Source: Mytilisepta virgata
Taxonomy: Eukaryota > Mollusca > Bivalvia > Mytilida > Mytilidae
Length of the DNA stretch: 64,000 nt
Assembly (NCBI GenBank): GCA_028015205.1
Contig: CM051513.1
Span: forward strand, 49,418,841 to 49,482,840
Direction: 5' to 3'
Each line of letters begins with the position of its first letter. The first letter of the stretch is position 1. Made by a program: the position numbers and the translations under genes. This document shows positions 10,600 to 21,640 of this stretch, in pieces. The notes under the pieces are model-generated. The model had not been told where the DNA came from and did no database searches. It was given only the letters and a program-made list of their open reading frames with translations.

Positions 10600-10805
10600 A
10601 TAGGCCCACAGCTCCTCGGCTTGGCGTAAGAGGCCCCTAAAGAGGCGACATGTTTGCCGTGTGTCGCAAACCCGTGTCGGTAATAGGGAGTGTTCCTGGA
10701 TGGCCGGAAAAACGGTTCCGATCACCATCTGGGGCACAATCTTTACCTAGACGGGAGGCCGGATGGACCCGATTCGGTCAATCGGCTGGTCGCATCAATC
10801 CCTTA
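10600..10805 (+). repeat. LINE 5' UTR module, copy 1
   Basis: Shares with 11310-11475 the blocks CTCCTCGGCTT, GACATGTTTGCCGTGTGT, ACGGGAGG(C/T)CGGATGG and CAATCGGCTGGTC in the same order. Several LINE families carry promoter activity in such 5' repeats; a role here is inference. Confidence 0.65.
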
Positions 10806-11289
10806 TACAACATTATATATCTATTTTTTTTCTCCTCACTGAAATCGGAATTCCAAATTGCTACATGACGGGATTGGTGGTGGCTTAAGGGTCAAACTTC
10901 AATATGTACAAAATTTCCTACTTTTGTATTGGCTTTTTATTTATTTTTCTTATTTTTCTGATGTTTTTTATTTTACATAATTCCAAATAACGTAATTAAT
11001 GGTTTAGGCAACACCGGTACGTTTTGTTCAATCCTATTGAAAGTTTGGTTATATTTTGATATATTTTTAATACAACCAGCTCATGAATGGCTCGATGGTC
11101 CCGATTTAGCCAGTAACTGGTCATGTCTAGCCCTCTGCTGTCTTCTCGTGGTTGTCTGAAAAGATCCAGATGAACCCTATATGAAACCGAGATACACTGG
11201 GATGGGATGGTGGACTGCAATGGAGTATCGTTTGAGGTTGATGTTCGGGTTCTGGGATCTTGGGATGACAACCACTGATGGAGGCGCAG

Positions 11290-11480
11290 AGAAGGCGGTG
11301 GCTGATGGGACAAAGCTTCCTCGGCTTAATGAGGCCACATGTTTGCCGTGTGTGGATACCCGTAAGGATAGAGGACGGGATCCTGGTGGCTGAAACACGC
11401 CACTTTGGCCCTTACTTTATCTGAAACGGGAGGTCGGATGGGCCCGGTCGCGACCAATCGGCTGGTCACGCCAAGCCCTT
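11290..11480 (+). repeat. LINE 5' UTR module, copy 2
   Basis: Second copy of the module at 10600-10805, about 690 bp downstream. It is followed by GGCGGTGGCTTATGGGTCAA (11538), which resembles GGTGGCTTAAGGGTCAA after copy 1 (10877), so the duplicated unit probably spans the whole 690 bp with much divergence. Confidence 0.65.
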
Positions 11481-11757
11481 GAACTGTCCTGTTACCAAAA
11501 TATACAACAATAGTACCATTTATATAGGATGGTTTAAGAAGGCGGTGGCTTATGGGTCAATCGTGTAGATGATACTTCGGACGGTTGTTTCGTCAGGTAA
11601 CCCCTGGCACGAAGCTTGCGTCCGAAAAGAAGTGCTCTATGCGAGTATCTTATCCCTGTAGCCCTAGTACTTGTCGCATATGTGGCAAGTATACATCATA
11701 TTGTTGCTGCTCCGAGGCGGGCGGGGAGCAGGGGTAACGAATCATTATATAATCACC

Positions 11758-13182
11758 ATGGCTTCTACAGAAAACCCCCCAAAACCAACAACAAGTTCTA
11801 AAAGGAAATATACAAACAGTGACGACGAGGATCCTCCAACCAAACAAGCAAATACAGCTCCAGACACATTCGCTAGATTTATTGTACTGACTGCCGTAAA
11901 TTCGGAAAAACAGATTACCAAACTTTCGCCATTTCTACTTCAAAAAACAATTCAGAGCTATGCTGGTCAAGTCAAAAAGGTATCTAAAATGAAAAATGGA
12001 AGTTTACTTATTGAATGTATTAGACCTCAACAATCTAAAAATCTTCTATCTCTTACGAAAATTTCTGATGTTCAAATCTCAGCCACTCCACACAGAACAC
12101 TCAATTCATGCCAAGGAGTTATTCGCGACAGAGATCGTGATCTATCTGATTTATCCGAAGAAGAAATCTGTGCAGAACTCGAATCTCAAAATGTCTCAAA
12201 AGTCAAACGATTTACAAAAAAATCAGAAGATAAGATCATTAAACTTAACACATATCTCATTACCTTCAATCTCCCAAGTGTGCCGGAACATATCTATATA
12301 GGACCCTACAGAATCAAAGTTGACAAATACGTACCTAACCCTACTCGTTGCTTCAAATGCCAGAAATTTGGACACGGTAGGGGTTCATGTAGAGGTACGG
12401 AAAAATGTGTCAAATGTTCTGTAAAGGGCCATTCCAGTTTTGATTGTGACGGCCACATCAAATGTGTAAACTGTGGATCAGATCATATGGCGAATTCTAG
12501 GAACTGTCAATTCTACATAAAAGAACTTGAAATACAGAAAACAAAAGCTGACAAGAACATTAGCTATCAAGAAGCTAAACGACTGATCTCTGCCGCGAAT
12601 AACTCTACTCAAACCACATCTTATGCCGATAAAGTTAAACAACCCCAAAGCACTCGATCATTTGCAACTCAAACTGATTACACATGGCCTGTTGAATCAG
12701 AACTCCCAGTTCTCCTTTCTCAATCCAATTCCTCGAAGGGGAAAACTTCCCAATCTACACGGTCTAATTCATCACAAACATATAGTTCTCTATCTACAAA
12801 TAATCAACCAAAACCATCAGCTAAACACAGAACTTCCACATCTTCAGATAAGAAATCTCAAAATCCATCGTCTTCACAGAAAAACACAAGATCCTCGTCT
12901 TCTGATAAATTAAAAAACAAACAACTTTCTAATCGCCAAACGAAGGCTGACAAAAATTTTAAGTTCAACAGGTTCAGAGATTTGTGCTCAGAGTTTGACG
13001 ACGAAGTCGATCAAGACTCTGACCAAATGGATACAACTCCCACTGAAAATATGGAGTCAATCTGGGGTGATCCTTTAGTTCCATCGAAGGATTCTCCCCC
13101 ATCAGCGATTGACTCCCGCGCTTCGAGTAGCTCAAACGAACGATCCAAAAAGGGTTACTCCCCCATCCGTCCACCTAAATAA
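11758..13182 (+). CDS. LINE ORF1 protein, CCHC zinc-knuckle RNA-binding protein
   Basis: 474 residues. I chose the ATG at 11758 because it sits in a strong context (ATCACCATGG); the open frame extends further upstream to 11671. The N-terminus is Ser/Lys-rich, followed by a domain at about 38-130 that fits an RRM-like fold. Three zinc knuckles follow: CFKCQKFGHGRGSC (about 198-211), CVKCSVKGHSSFDC (about 217-230) and a looser CVNCGSDHMANSRNC (about 236-250). The C-terminal half is Ser/Gln-rich and disordered. ORF1 proteins of this type bind the element RNA and chaperone it during integration. The stop TAA overlaps the ORF2 start as TAATG. Confidence 0.88.
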   Translation: MASTENPPKPTTSSKRKYTNSDDEDPPTKQANTAPDTFARFIVLTAVNSEKQITKLSPFLLQKTIQSYAGQVKKVSKMKNGSLLIECIRPQQSKNLLSLTKISDVQISATPHRTLNSCQGVIRDRDRDLSDLSEEEICAELESQNVSKVKRFTKKSEDKIIKLNTYLITFNLPSVPEHIYIGPYRIKVDKYVPNPTRCFKCQKFGHGRGSCRGTEKCVKCSVKGHSSFDCDGHIKCVNCGSDHMANSRNCQFYIKELEIQKTKADKNISYQEAKRLISAANNSTQTTSYADKVKQPQSTRSFATQTDYTWPVESELPVLLSQSNSSKGKTSQSTRSNSSQTYSSLSTNNQPKPSAKHRTSTSSDKKSQNPSSSQKNTRSSSSDKLKNKQLSNRQTKADKNFKFNRFRDLCSEFDDEVDQDSDQMDTTPTENMESIWGDPLVPSKDSPPSAIDSRASSSSNERSKKGYSPIRPPK

Positions 13183-16100
13183 TGAACAATATTATCAAAT
13201 GGAATTGTCGAGGTTTAAAAATAAATTTAATTGAACTATCCTTACTTATCCAAACCTTCATTCCTGTTGCCTTTTGCCTACAAGAAACTCATTTAAAGGA
13301 AAACGATCAAGTAAATATTAAAGATTATTCTCTGTACAGTACCCATATTAAGAAGGATGAAAGAGCTGCTGGCGGCTCTTCTATCCTTGTTAAGAATGGT
13401 GTCATTCACAGTCAAATAAATCTAAACACTGACTTACAGGCAGTTGCAGTTCGACTTTCTGAGTAAAACCATAACATTATGTTCTGTTTATATTCCTCCT
13501 AATTCTTCCTTAAATATTACTCAACTAAAATCTTTGACAGACCAACTACCTGCTCCATTTCTTCTTATGGGCGATTTTAACGCACATAATCCTATATGGG
13601 GCAGTAACTCTTTAAATGATAAAGGCAAGAGGATTGAAGATTTTGTGAATCAGGAAGGGCTGTGCATTTTTAATGATGGATCAGACACCTACCTCCATCC
13701 AGGGAATGGTGCTTATTCCGCTATTGATCTAACACTATGTGACCCTTCGTTATTATTGGATTACTCATGGCGAGTCCATGATGATTTGTGTGGAAGTGAC
13801 CACTTTCCAATTATTTTGGAGAATCTATTTCCAACATCCTCGGAGAGAGTTGCTCGCTGGAAATTTGACAAAGCCAATTGGCCTTTGTTCGAACAACTCT
13901 GCCGAGATGAACTGAGAGAAGACACTTTCGACAGTATTAGTAATCCAATTCTCAAATTTAGCGAAATGTTGGTATCGATAGCGGAAAGAACCATTCCTAA
14001 AACCTCGACAAATCCAAAACAACCCAGCAAACCATGGTTTAATGATGACTGTGAGGAAGCGAAGAAAAACAGGAAAAAGTCCGAACGACGGTTCAATTTG
14101 CATCCAACCCAAGGTAATTTAAGTAATCTTCGTATATTCCGTGCGAAAGCACGTCGAACATTTAAACAAAAGAGACGAAAATCTTGGCAAAACTTCGTCT
14201 CTAAAATAAATTCCCATACACCAATAAACAAGGTTTGGAATTTTATTCAAAAAATTAAAGGAAAAAACAGGAAAACTAATCTTCACCATCTCAAAGATGG
14301 ACAAACTCTTTTGACATCTCAAAACGACATCGCTCAAAAACTTGGTGAAACCTTTTCTAAAAATTCCTCTTCTCAAAATTATTCTCAGGAATTTCAACAT
14401 ATTAAAAACCGAACAGAAAAAACTAAAATCAACTTTCGATCCAAAAATTCTGAAGACTACAACCGCCCTTTCTCTTTGGATGAAATCAAAAACTCGCTGG
14501 CAAAAGCACATGACTCAGCATGTGGTCCTGATGATATTCACTATAAACTTTTGAAACATCTTACTGATACATCTTTAAAAACTCTTTTGGATCTGCTCAA
14601 TAATGTCTGGGAATCTGGTGACTTGCCTTCCATTTGGAAGCTAGCCACAGTTATCCCTATTCCAAAACCTGGGAAGGATCACTTTGAACCGTCGAATTAT
14701 CGGCCAATTGCCCTCACAAGTTGCGTCTGTAAGACAATGGAACGGATGATCAACGACCGCCTTGTCTGGTTCCTTGAGACGAATGGTCTCCTGTCCAATA
14801 TACAGTGCGGATTCCGGCAAGGCAGAAGCACGTTGGATCATCTTGTTCGCTTCGAATCATTTATTCGTAACGGGTTTGCAAAAGGTGAACATGTGGTGTC
14901 CGTCTTTTTCGATCTTGAAAAGGCATATGACACCACTTGGAAATATGGTATTTTAAAGGATTTAAACGATATGGGGTTGAAAGGTAGGTTACCTACATTT
15001 ATCGATAACTTTTTATCTGACAGGGAGTTCAAAGTCAGGGTCAATACAACATTGTCTGATCCGTTTGAACAAGAGATGGGTGTACCCCAGGGAAGCATTC
15101 TCTCTGTTACCCTCTTTAGTATCAAAATTAATAGTCTTGCAAAAACCTTGCAAAACAATGTCGAAGGCTCTCTTTATGTTGATGACTTTTTGATTTGTTG
15201 CAGAGCTAAAAATATGAACAGCATAGAACGTCAATTGCAGTTATCACTTAATAAAATTGAAAAATGGGCAACAGAAAATGGATTTAAATTTTCCGCATCA
15301 AAAACTCTCTGCATGCATTTCTGTAATAAAAGAAAATTACATCCAGACCCTGAACTCAAACTCTACAATGTACCTATCAAAGTAGTTAAAGAAACGAAAT
15401 TCCTTGGGTTACTTTTTGACAGTAAACTTACCTTTCTACCCCATATCAAAATGCTTAAAGCTAAATGCTTGAAGGCATTGGATATTTTAAAAGTTGTTTC
15501 TAGCACTGACTGGGGTGCTGATAAAAACGTTTTGTTAAATTTATACCGATCACTTGTACGATCAAAACTTGATTATGGTTCCATTATATACGGATCTGCT
15601 CGCAAATCCTATATAAAGATTTTAGATACTGTTCACCACCAAGGCCTACGTTTGGCCTTGGGGGCGTTCAGAACGTCTCCTGTGGAGAGCTTATATGTAG
15701 AAGCGAACGAGCCGTCTCTTTATAATCGTCGGGTAAAACTTGGTTTACAATATTTAACCAAGCTAAAAGCATATCCTTCAAATCCTGCCTACGACTGTGT
15801 TTTCAATCCTCTCTATGAGGATATATTTGAACAACATGAAAATAGAATTCCTCAGTTTGGTATCCGGATGAAACCACATATTTCGGGTTCTAACATCAAC
15901 CTTGATGACATTGCCCCCATTAATATACCTCAATCACCACCTTGGCTTGTGCCCAAACCTATGTTTATTTTTGACCTTAGAAAACATAAAGAGTCCGAAA
16001 CAAACCCTATTCTTATTCAGCAACACTTTGCTGAAATAAAATCTAAGTTTGAATTTCATGACTCTATTTATACTGATGGGTCGAAGGACGGGGACAAAGT

Positions 16101-16860
16101 GGCTGCCGCTGCTGTCTATGGACAGAAAGCAGCAACTCTCCGTCTTCCATCCTCCAGTTCCATTTTTACTGCTGAAGCCAGAGCTATAATTCTGGCTTTA
16201 AAGTTTGCTAGAACATCTGAAAAACTTAAATTTCTTATTTGTTCAGATTCACTTTCATGTTTATTGGCTATCGAAGGTCAGAAATATAAAAACCCTTTAA
16301 TTGCCCGTATTATTGAATTTTATAAAAGACTTGTCCAAATGGGCAAAGAAATCATTTTTCTCTGGGTACCAAGTCATATTGGTATCATGGGAAACACAGT
16401 CGTAGATAGAATAGCGAAGGATGCCTTAGAAGACCCCATAACTAATATGTCGGTGCCTTACTCTGATTTTAAACATTTAATATACAAATATGTTTTACGT
16501 CTGTGGCAGTCCCAGTGGGATCTGCTTACAGACAATAAATTACATTCTATAGAGCCAACTGTTGGCAAGAATGTTTGTTTCTTCGGCAAAAGCCGTAGAG
16601 ACCAAGTTGTTTTAACTAGATGTCGCATTGGCCACACCAGGACGACTCATTCTTTTATTTTAGAGAATGAGCCGCCTCCTGAGTGTATTCCCTGCCAATG
16701 TCGACATAGTATTAAACATCTTTTAATTGACTGTGTAGATAAATCCGACATTATTAGTCGGTACTACACAGTCAACAATATGAAAGAGTTGTTTACAAAG
16801 CTTCCTGGCAACCGTATTTTAGAATATTTGAAAGACGTTGGACTGTATTCAAGAATATAG
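13182..16860 (+). pseudogene. LINE ORF2: endonuclease, reverse transcriptase, RNase H (one frameshift)
   Basis: Starts at ATG 13182, inside the ORF1 stop. Frame one (13182-13466) begins the APE-type endonuclease (IIKWNCRGL, CLQETHLKEND). The sense moves to a second frame at about 13445-13460 by a single-base shift and runs open to 16860. This second frame has EN motifs GDFNAHNPIWGS and GSDHFPI, RT motifs SNYRPIALTS, FFDLEKAYDTTW, MGVPQGSILSV and the active site YVDDFLICC, and an RNase H domain (YTDGSKDGD, AEARAI, CSDSLSCLLAIE, WVPSHIGIMGN). A Cys/His-rich end, CIPCQCRHSIKHLLIDC, closes it. Apart from the frameshift all catalytic motifs are present. Confidence 0.9.
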
Positions 16861-17087
16861 TCTGCTAACATTCCTGAATAGAGTCCAATACCTTTAAATT
16901 TGTTCATGTTTTGCATGTTATTTAATAGCGTATCTGTGATATTATTTTGAAAGTTCGTCTGTGATAATATTTTTCATAATGAAAGTTTGTCTCGTATTTG
17001 TTTTATTTTCTCCTTAAATATTATTTGTAAATAGTTCTTTTGTTTTAGATAGTGTTTGTTTTAATCAAACTTAATATAATTGGTTCT

Positions 17088-17122
17088 CGCCGTGATATGG
17101 CTTAAATGTCGCCCACACGGCG
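17088..17122 (+). other. LINE 3' terminal hairpin
   Basis: CGCCGTG (17088-17094) can pair with CACGGCG (17116-17122) around a 21-base loop, just before the tail TTCAATCAATCAATC. Many LINE RTs recognise such a 3' stem-loop. The same hairpin recurs in the two shorter copies and, altered, in two SINEs. Confidence 0.7.
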
Positions 17123-17146
17123 TAAAACAATATTCAATCAATCAAT

Positions 17147-17158
17147 CGGTCAGCACAA
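17147..17158 (+). repeat. Target-site duplication, right copy of LINE insertion
   Basis: CGGTCAGCACAA, identical to 10559-10570, directly after the TCAA tail. Confidence 0.9.
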
Positions 17159-17187
17159 ACCACGCGTCTTTTCAGAGTATTGGGCAC
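17147..17187 (-). pseudogene. RING-finger gene, 5' part of final exon
   Basis: On the minus strand the acceptor TTTTTTAG precedes GTGCCCAATACTCTG, reading VPNTLKRRVVCADR and then, across the LINE, EVDTIISPCIHTLC. The position expected to be the first zinc Cys (C-x2-C) is Arg, coded CGC, one transition from TGC. So the RING had either already lost a ligand or is non-standard. Phase 0 at the acceptor. Confidence 0.75.
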
Positions 17188-17629
17188 CTAAAAAAGTATA
17201 AAAAGATAGATATATCCTGCTAGAATGTTGAAAATTTTATGACTAGTGATCAATAATGTTTTCGTGCTTTCCAAATGCGAAAAATATTGATCCTGAAGGA
17301 CTATACCTCCAAGACGAGAAAGAATTTTGATATCTCCTTTCCTTTTTTCAGTTATTTGCAAGAAACTGTTGTCTGACCCCCTATGTCCTATTTTTAGCTA
17401 CAGCTGCCATGTTGGGTGATAGATGATAACGAAAATCACAAACTTTAATCTAGACACATTAAGGATCATGCATGCATCCACACAATAATAGTCAACGGAC
17501 GCCAAGGGATGGCAAAAGCTCACATGGCCCATTGATCCAGGTGAGCTAAAAAGTAAAAAACAACAAAAACTTTACCATTTAAAAGTCACGATTGAGATAA
17601 GTGAATAAAATTTCCAATTACAACATACA

Positions 17630-17940
17630 GTTGGTGTGTCAGCATGTACAACAAAAGATCAACTATTGGCAGCTGGTGGTGATGCAAATGATGCACTGGG
17701 GCAGCTTGTGGCTCATGATATGATGAACTGGAGGCAGTTGGTGGCTCATGATATGATAAACTGGAGGCAGTTGGATGCTGCTGATATGATGAACTAGAGG
17801 CAACAGGTATTTGGGATTAATGACGTGAAATGTTGTGGTGACTGACCGCGATTTTGCTGATTCACCTGGACAAACAATGGTCTAGTGGTCGACTGATCAT
17901 TCTCTGATTCTGATTCTGTTTCCACAAATAATTTAGGAAT
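17630..17940 (-). pseudogene. Low-complexity exon (Ser/Tyr/His/Pro repeats), possibly of the RING gene
   Basis: A strong minus-strand acceptor (CAATTTCTTTTCAG) precedes IPKLFVETESESENDQSTTR and a Gln-rich stretch, then a TAG near 17812. In the neighbouring frame the sense continues as 11-12-residue repeats, PTASS(S/L)SYHEP, then a His-rich part, HHLHHHQLP. The repeat is visible in DNA as units of 33-36 bp with the phrase CTCATGATATGAT. A one-base frameshift separates the halves. It is on the same strand and just upstream of the RING exon, so it may belong to that gene. Confidence 0.4.
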
Positions 17941-18049
17941 CTGAAAAGAAATTGAATATTTGATACAGCTGAGCCCTGAACAAAGACGAAATTACAGACT
18001 CTAAATCAAGCTTTGACATGCAACTATTTAGATTGATGGAAAATTTATT

Positions 18050-19970
18050 AGCTCAATGGCCCGAAGGGCCAAGTGAGCTTTTCTCATCACTTGGCGTCCG
18101 TCGTCGTCCGTCGTAGTCGTTAACATTTTACATTTTGAACTTCTTCTAGAGAACCACTGAATGGAATGAAACCAAACATGGCATTAATGTTCCTTATGAG
18201 GTGCTGACCAAGTGTTGTTACTTTGTAGCCGATCCATCATCCAAGATGGCCACCAGCGGGGAACTTAGTTTAACATAGGACCCTAGGGGAAATGCATACA
18301 AATGACTTCTTTTAGAGAACCACTGAATGGAATGAAACTAAATCTGGCATGAATGAACCCTTATAAGGTGCTGACCAACTGTTGTTACTTTGTAGCCGAT
18401 CTATCATCCAAGATGGCCGCCAGAGGGGGACTTAGTTTAACATAGGACCCTATGGGAAATACATACAAATGACTTATTTTAGAGAACCGTTAAATGGAAT
18501 GAAACCAAACATGGCATGAATGTTCCTTATTAGGTGCTGACCAAGTGTTGTTACTTTGTAGCCGATCCATAATCCAAGATGGCCGCCAGCAGGGGACTTA
18601 GTTTAACATAGGACCCTATGGGAAATGCATACAAATGACTTCTTTTAGTGACCCACTTAATGGAATGAAACCAAACATGGCATGAATATTCCTTATGAGG
18701 TGCTGACCAAGTGTTGTTACTTTGTTGCCGATCCATCATCCAAGATGGCCGCCAGCGGGGGACTAAGTTTAACACTGGACCCTATGGGAAATGCATACAT
18801 ATGACTTCTTTTAGAGAACCACTGAATGGAATGAACTAAATCTGGCATGAATGTTCCTTATGAGGTGTTGACCAAGTCTTGTTACTTTGTAGCCGATCCA
18901 TCATCCAAGATGGCCGCCAGCGGAGGACTAAGTTTAACATTGGACCCTGTGGGAAATGCATACAAATGACTTCTTTTAGAGAACCACTGAATGGAATGTA
19001 ACAAAACATAGCATGAATGTTCCTTACAAGGTGCTGAGCAAGTGTTGTTACTTTGTAGTTGTTACATCATTCAAAATGGCCACCAGTGAGGGACTTAGTT
19101 TAACATAGGACCCTAAGGGAAATACATACAAATGTCTTCTTCTATAGAACCACTGAATGGAATGAAACCAAACATGGCATGAATGTTCCTTATGAGATGC
19201 TTACCAAGTGTTGTTACTTTGTTACCTATCCATCATCCAAGATGGCCCCCATCAGGGGACTTAGTTTAACATAGGACCCTATGGGAAATACATCCAAATG
19301 ACTTCTTTTAGAGAACCAAAGTATGGAATCAAACCAAACCTGTTGTTAGGTAGTTGTAAGATCATTTTTCAGCTTTTAATTATTATAAATAGAAATAAAT
19401 TGTAAAGTGCAATAATGTGCAAAGTAAGATCTACAAATATGTTAACATGGCCAAACTGGTCAACTGACCATTATATGGCCATTATATATGCAATTTTTAA
19501 CATTTTTTTTACAAAATTCTCCACTTGATCTGCGCTGAATAGAAATAAACTTGGCCACAATTTTCAGTAGGTTATCATGACTTGTTTGAAAAAAAGTATC
19601 GGATGACCCTGCCATCAAACCGCCTTTGCTAAAAAAGAACATAGAAGTTAACTGTTTAGAAGTCCATCAGAAAATTGTAAAAAAAAATCTGAATGGTCAC
19701 AACTTGACCACATATTCAAAAATAATAATGATAAGATGTCTTCAGTAGCTATTGTAAGACTACACTAAGATGACCTGTTTCTAAATGTAAATACTGTGTC
19801 AAATTAAACCAATATTGGTCTCAATCATTATATAATTTTACATAATTTCCAAAATCACATTAGATACAGGTGAGCGACACAGGCTCTTGAGAGCCTCGCC
19901 GTGATATGGCTTAAATGTCGCTCACACGGCGTTAAACAATAATCAATCAATCAATCTTGAGAGCCTCTAG
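18050..19970 (+). repeat. Dispersed element with internal ~167-bp tandem array, copy A
   Basis: Starts with AGCTCAATGGCCCGAAGGGC, then AAGTGAGC and CATCACTTGGCGTCCGTCG. It ends GGTGAGCGACACAGGCTCTT and GAGAGCCTCTAG. Inside, from about 18128 to 19335, are about eight tandem units of 166-168 bp marked by GAGAACCACTGAATGGAATG and by CCAAGATGGCCGCCAGC. There are no ORFs of note. The element at 38401-40204 has the same ends and a related array. A 57-bp LINE tail is inserted near its right end. Confidence 0.8.
19898..19954 (+). mobile_element. Ultra-short LINE 3' tail insertion
   Basis: A 57-bp segment almost identical to the last bases of the full-length LINE: hairpin (GCCGTGATATGGCTTAAATG...CACACGGCG), TTAAACAATAA and the TCAA tail. 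It is flanked by a 13-bp repeat, TCTTGAGAGCCTC, at 19885-19897 and 19955-19967. It is an extreme 5' truncation. Confidence 0.85.
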
Positions 19971-20177
19971 TTTTTAAATAACATCATATCTTATTTAATT
20001 AAACGAACTTTTTAGCGGACGACGAATAAGGAACACAAAGTAATAGCAATCACTTACATGACCCTTCGGGTCAGGTGAGCTAATAAAGGGGTAAACACTC
20101 TTACAATAAATAAATATTAGTACTGGTCTGATTTTTGTGAAAATTTGAGGATAGGTCGATCTTAAGGTGTTGATTAT

Positions 20178-20181
<4 letters not shown>

Positions 20182-20233
<52 letters not shown>
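20182..20233. repeat. (TA)n microsatellite
   Basis: About 26 uninterrupted TA units. Confidence 0.95.
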
Positions 20234-20235
<2 letters not shown>

Positions 20236-20294
20236 ATAATGGTTTTTGAGTAATTTGGAAAAAATGCAATTTACCCCTCCTGACCTAATTTTTG

Positions 20295-20860
20295 TCCCAC
20301 GCCGTGAAGCGTAGGAGGGATATAATAATGGTAGCCGTCCGTCTGTGTGCGAGATCTTGAAAACGCATCTCTTCTGAAACCGCTTGGCGGATTCCTTCGA
20401 TATGGTAGGATTTATTGTCATGACGTGTAGATGTGCATACTATTCCGCCATTTTGAATCGACACATTTTGAAGGAGTTATGGGACTTCGACTATTTTCAA
20501 TACTTCTCAATACTAGAGTACCTTGTGGACGCATCACCTCTGAAACAACTTGGCGGATTCCTTTCATATTTGGTTGAATGTATTGTTATGGAGTGTAGAA
20601 TTGTGCATACTATAAGGTTATTTTGATTCGAAAAATTTTGTAGGAGTTATGGGATTTACACTATTTTCAATACATTTCAATACTGATTTTGAATACTTTT
20701 TAATACTGATCTTGTGGACCCAACTACTGAGAAACCGCTTGGCCAATTCCTTTCATATTTGATAGGATGTATTGTTGTGAAGTATAGATGTGCACACTCT
20801 ACTGTCATTTTGATAAGACAAATTTTGGAGGAGTTTTTGGACTTTGTCACTTTCCTCATA
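20295..20860. repeat. Decayed tandem array (period about 165-190 bp)
   Basis: The phrase GAAACCGCTTGGCGGATTCC and its variants recur at about 20378, 20541 and 20730. Each is followed by CATAT..GGT...TGTATTGT. No genes. Confidence 0.55.
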
Positions 20861-21640
20861 ATGGGGCGGCGGGGGACATTTGCTACGTGTAGCAATCTTG
20901 TAATAACAGCAGCCACATTTTTTAACAATGCATATTCCCAGGCAATATTTTCCATTAGAAATGTTCTTGCCGAACTGGTGTAAATGTATACTTGCCTTTT
21001 TTTGGAGAGCAATTACAACTTGGACTTTTGTGATGACCCACTTCGTGCAGCCTGATACAGGTAAAATTTGTCTGAGAAAACCTCTCCATCGAAATTGCCG
21101 AATTTTGTTTCCATTGTTTGAAGACGGCCCTTGATACTTCTTCCATTCGGAAAATATAGGCTTTCCAAAGTCTGTAGGCAGGTTTCATAGTCTATATTTG
21201 TTTTTAGTATCATATCCCCTGATGGCAAAGTCATCCCTTTCCTACTCCGAACCTGTGTCTTCTGCAATATTCTAGCCTGTCCAGGTCCAATATAGATCTT
21301 TTGTAAGGGTTGCTATAGTAAATTGCTATGATCTTGAGCAATGACCTATGATGTTGGTAACATAATGATGCTATGATAACCTCTATTGAAATAACCACGG
21401 TTGCTCAGGACTTTTCAGCTACATAATGTCAGTAGCTATGGTAAATTGGTATGACCTTCAACCTTAGTACCAAAACGAAGCTATGATGGTCCTTAGAGGA
21501 AATAACCATAGTTGTTAAGGAATTTTGTGCCATTTTAAACCAGTTGCTAAGTACCAATGTCTTTCGTGACCTTTGATATTTTGTTCCAATTTAAGGTCTA
21601 TTGGTACTTCTATATTTTACCATATTAGAGCTATGACGAA
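20861..21640. other. Non-coding stretch
   Basis: No supported gene. Short frames of 60-110 codons on both strands have no recognisable motif or splice context. Confidence 0.4.

Larger units (their letters stand above)
10571..17146 (+). mobile_element. Full-length LINE of the I/Jockey type with RNase H
   Basis: A 6.58-kb element bounded by a perfect 12-bp target-site duplication. In order it has a 5' UTR of about 1.2 kb with a partly repeated GC-richer module, ORF1, ORF2 overlapping by TAATG, a 240-bp 3' UTR, a terminal hairpin, and a TCAA-repeat tail. Domain order (CCHC ORF1; EN, RT, RNase H and a Cys/His C-terminus in ORF2) fits the I superclade. Identical TSDs and largely open ORFs argue for a fairly recent insertion. 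One frameshift in EN makes this copy inactive as it stands. Confidence 0.9.

Noticed and set aside
11996..12913. Plus-strand ORFs of about 100 codons within LINE ORF1
   Set aside because: Out-of-frame shadows of ORF1.
13761..15234. Several minus-strand ORFs opposite LINE ORF2
   Set aside because: Antisense shadows with no recognisable motifs.
18050..19335. CRISPR-like array
   Set aside because: Unit length about 167 bp without spacer structure; it is a eukaryotic satellite-type array.
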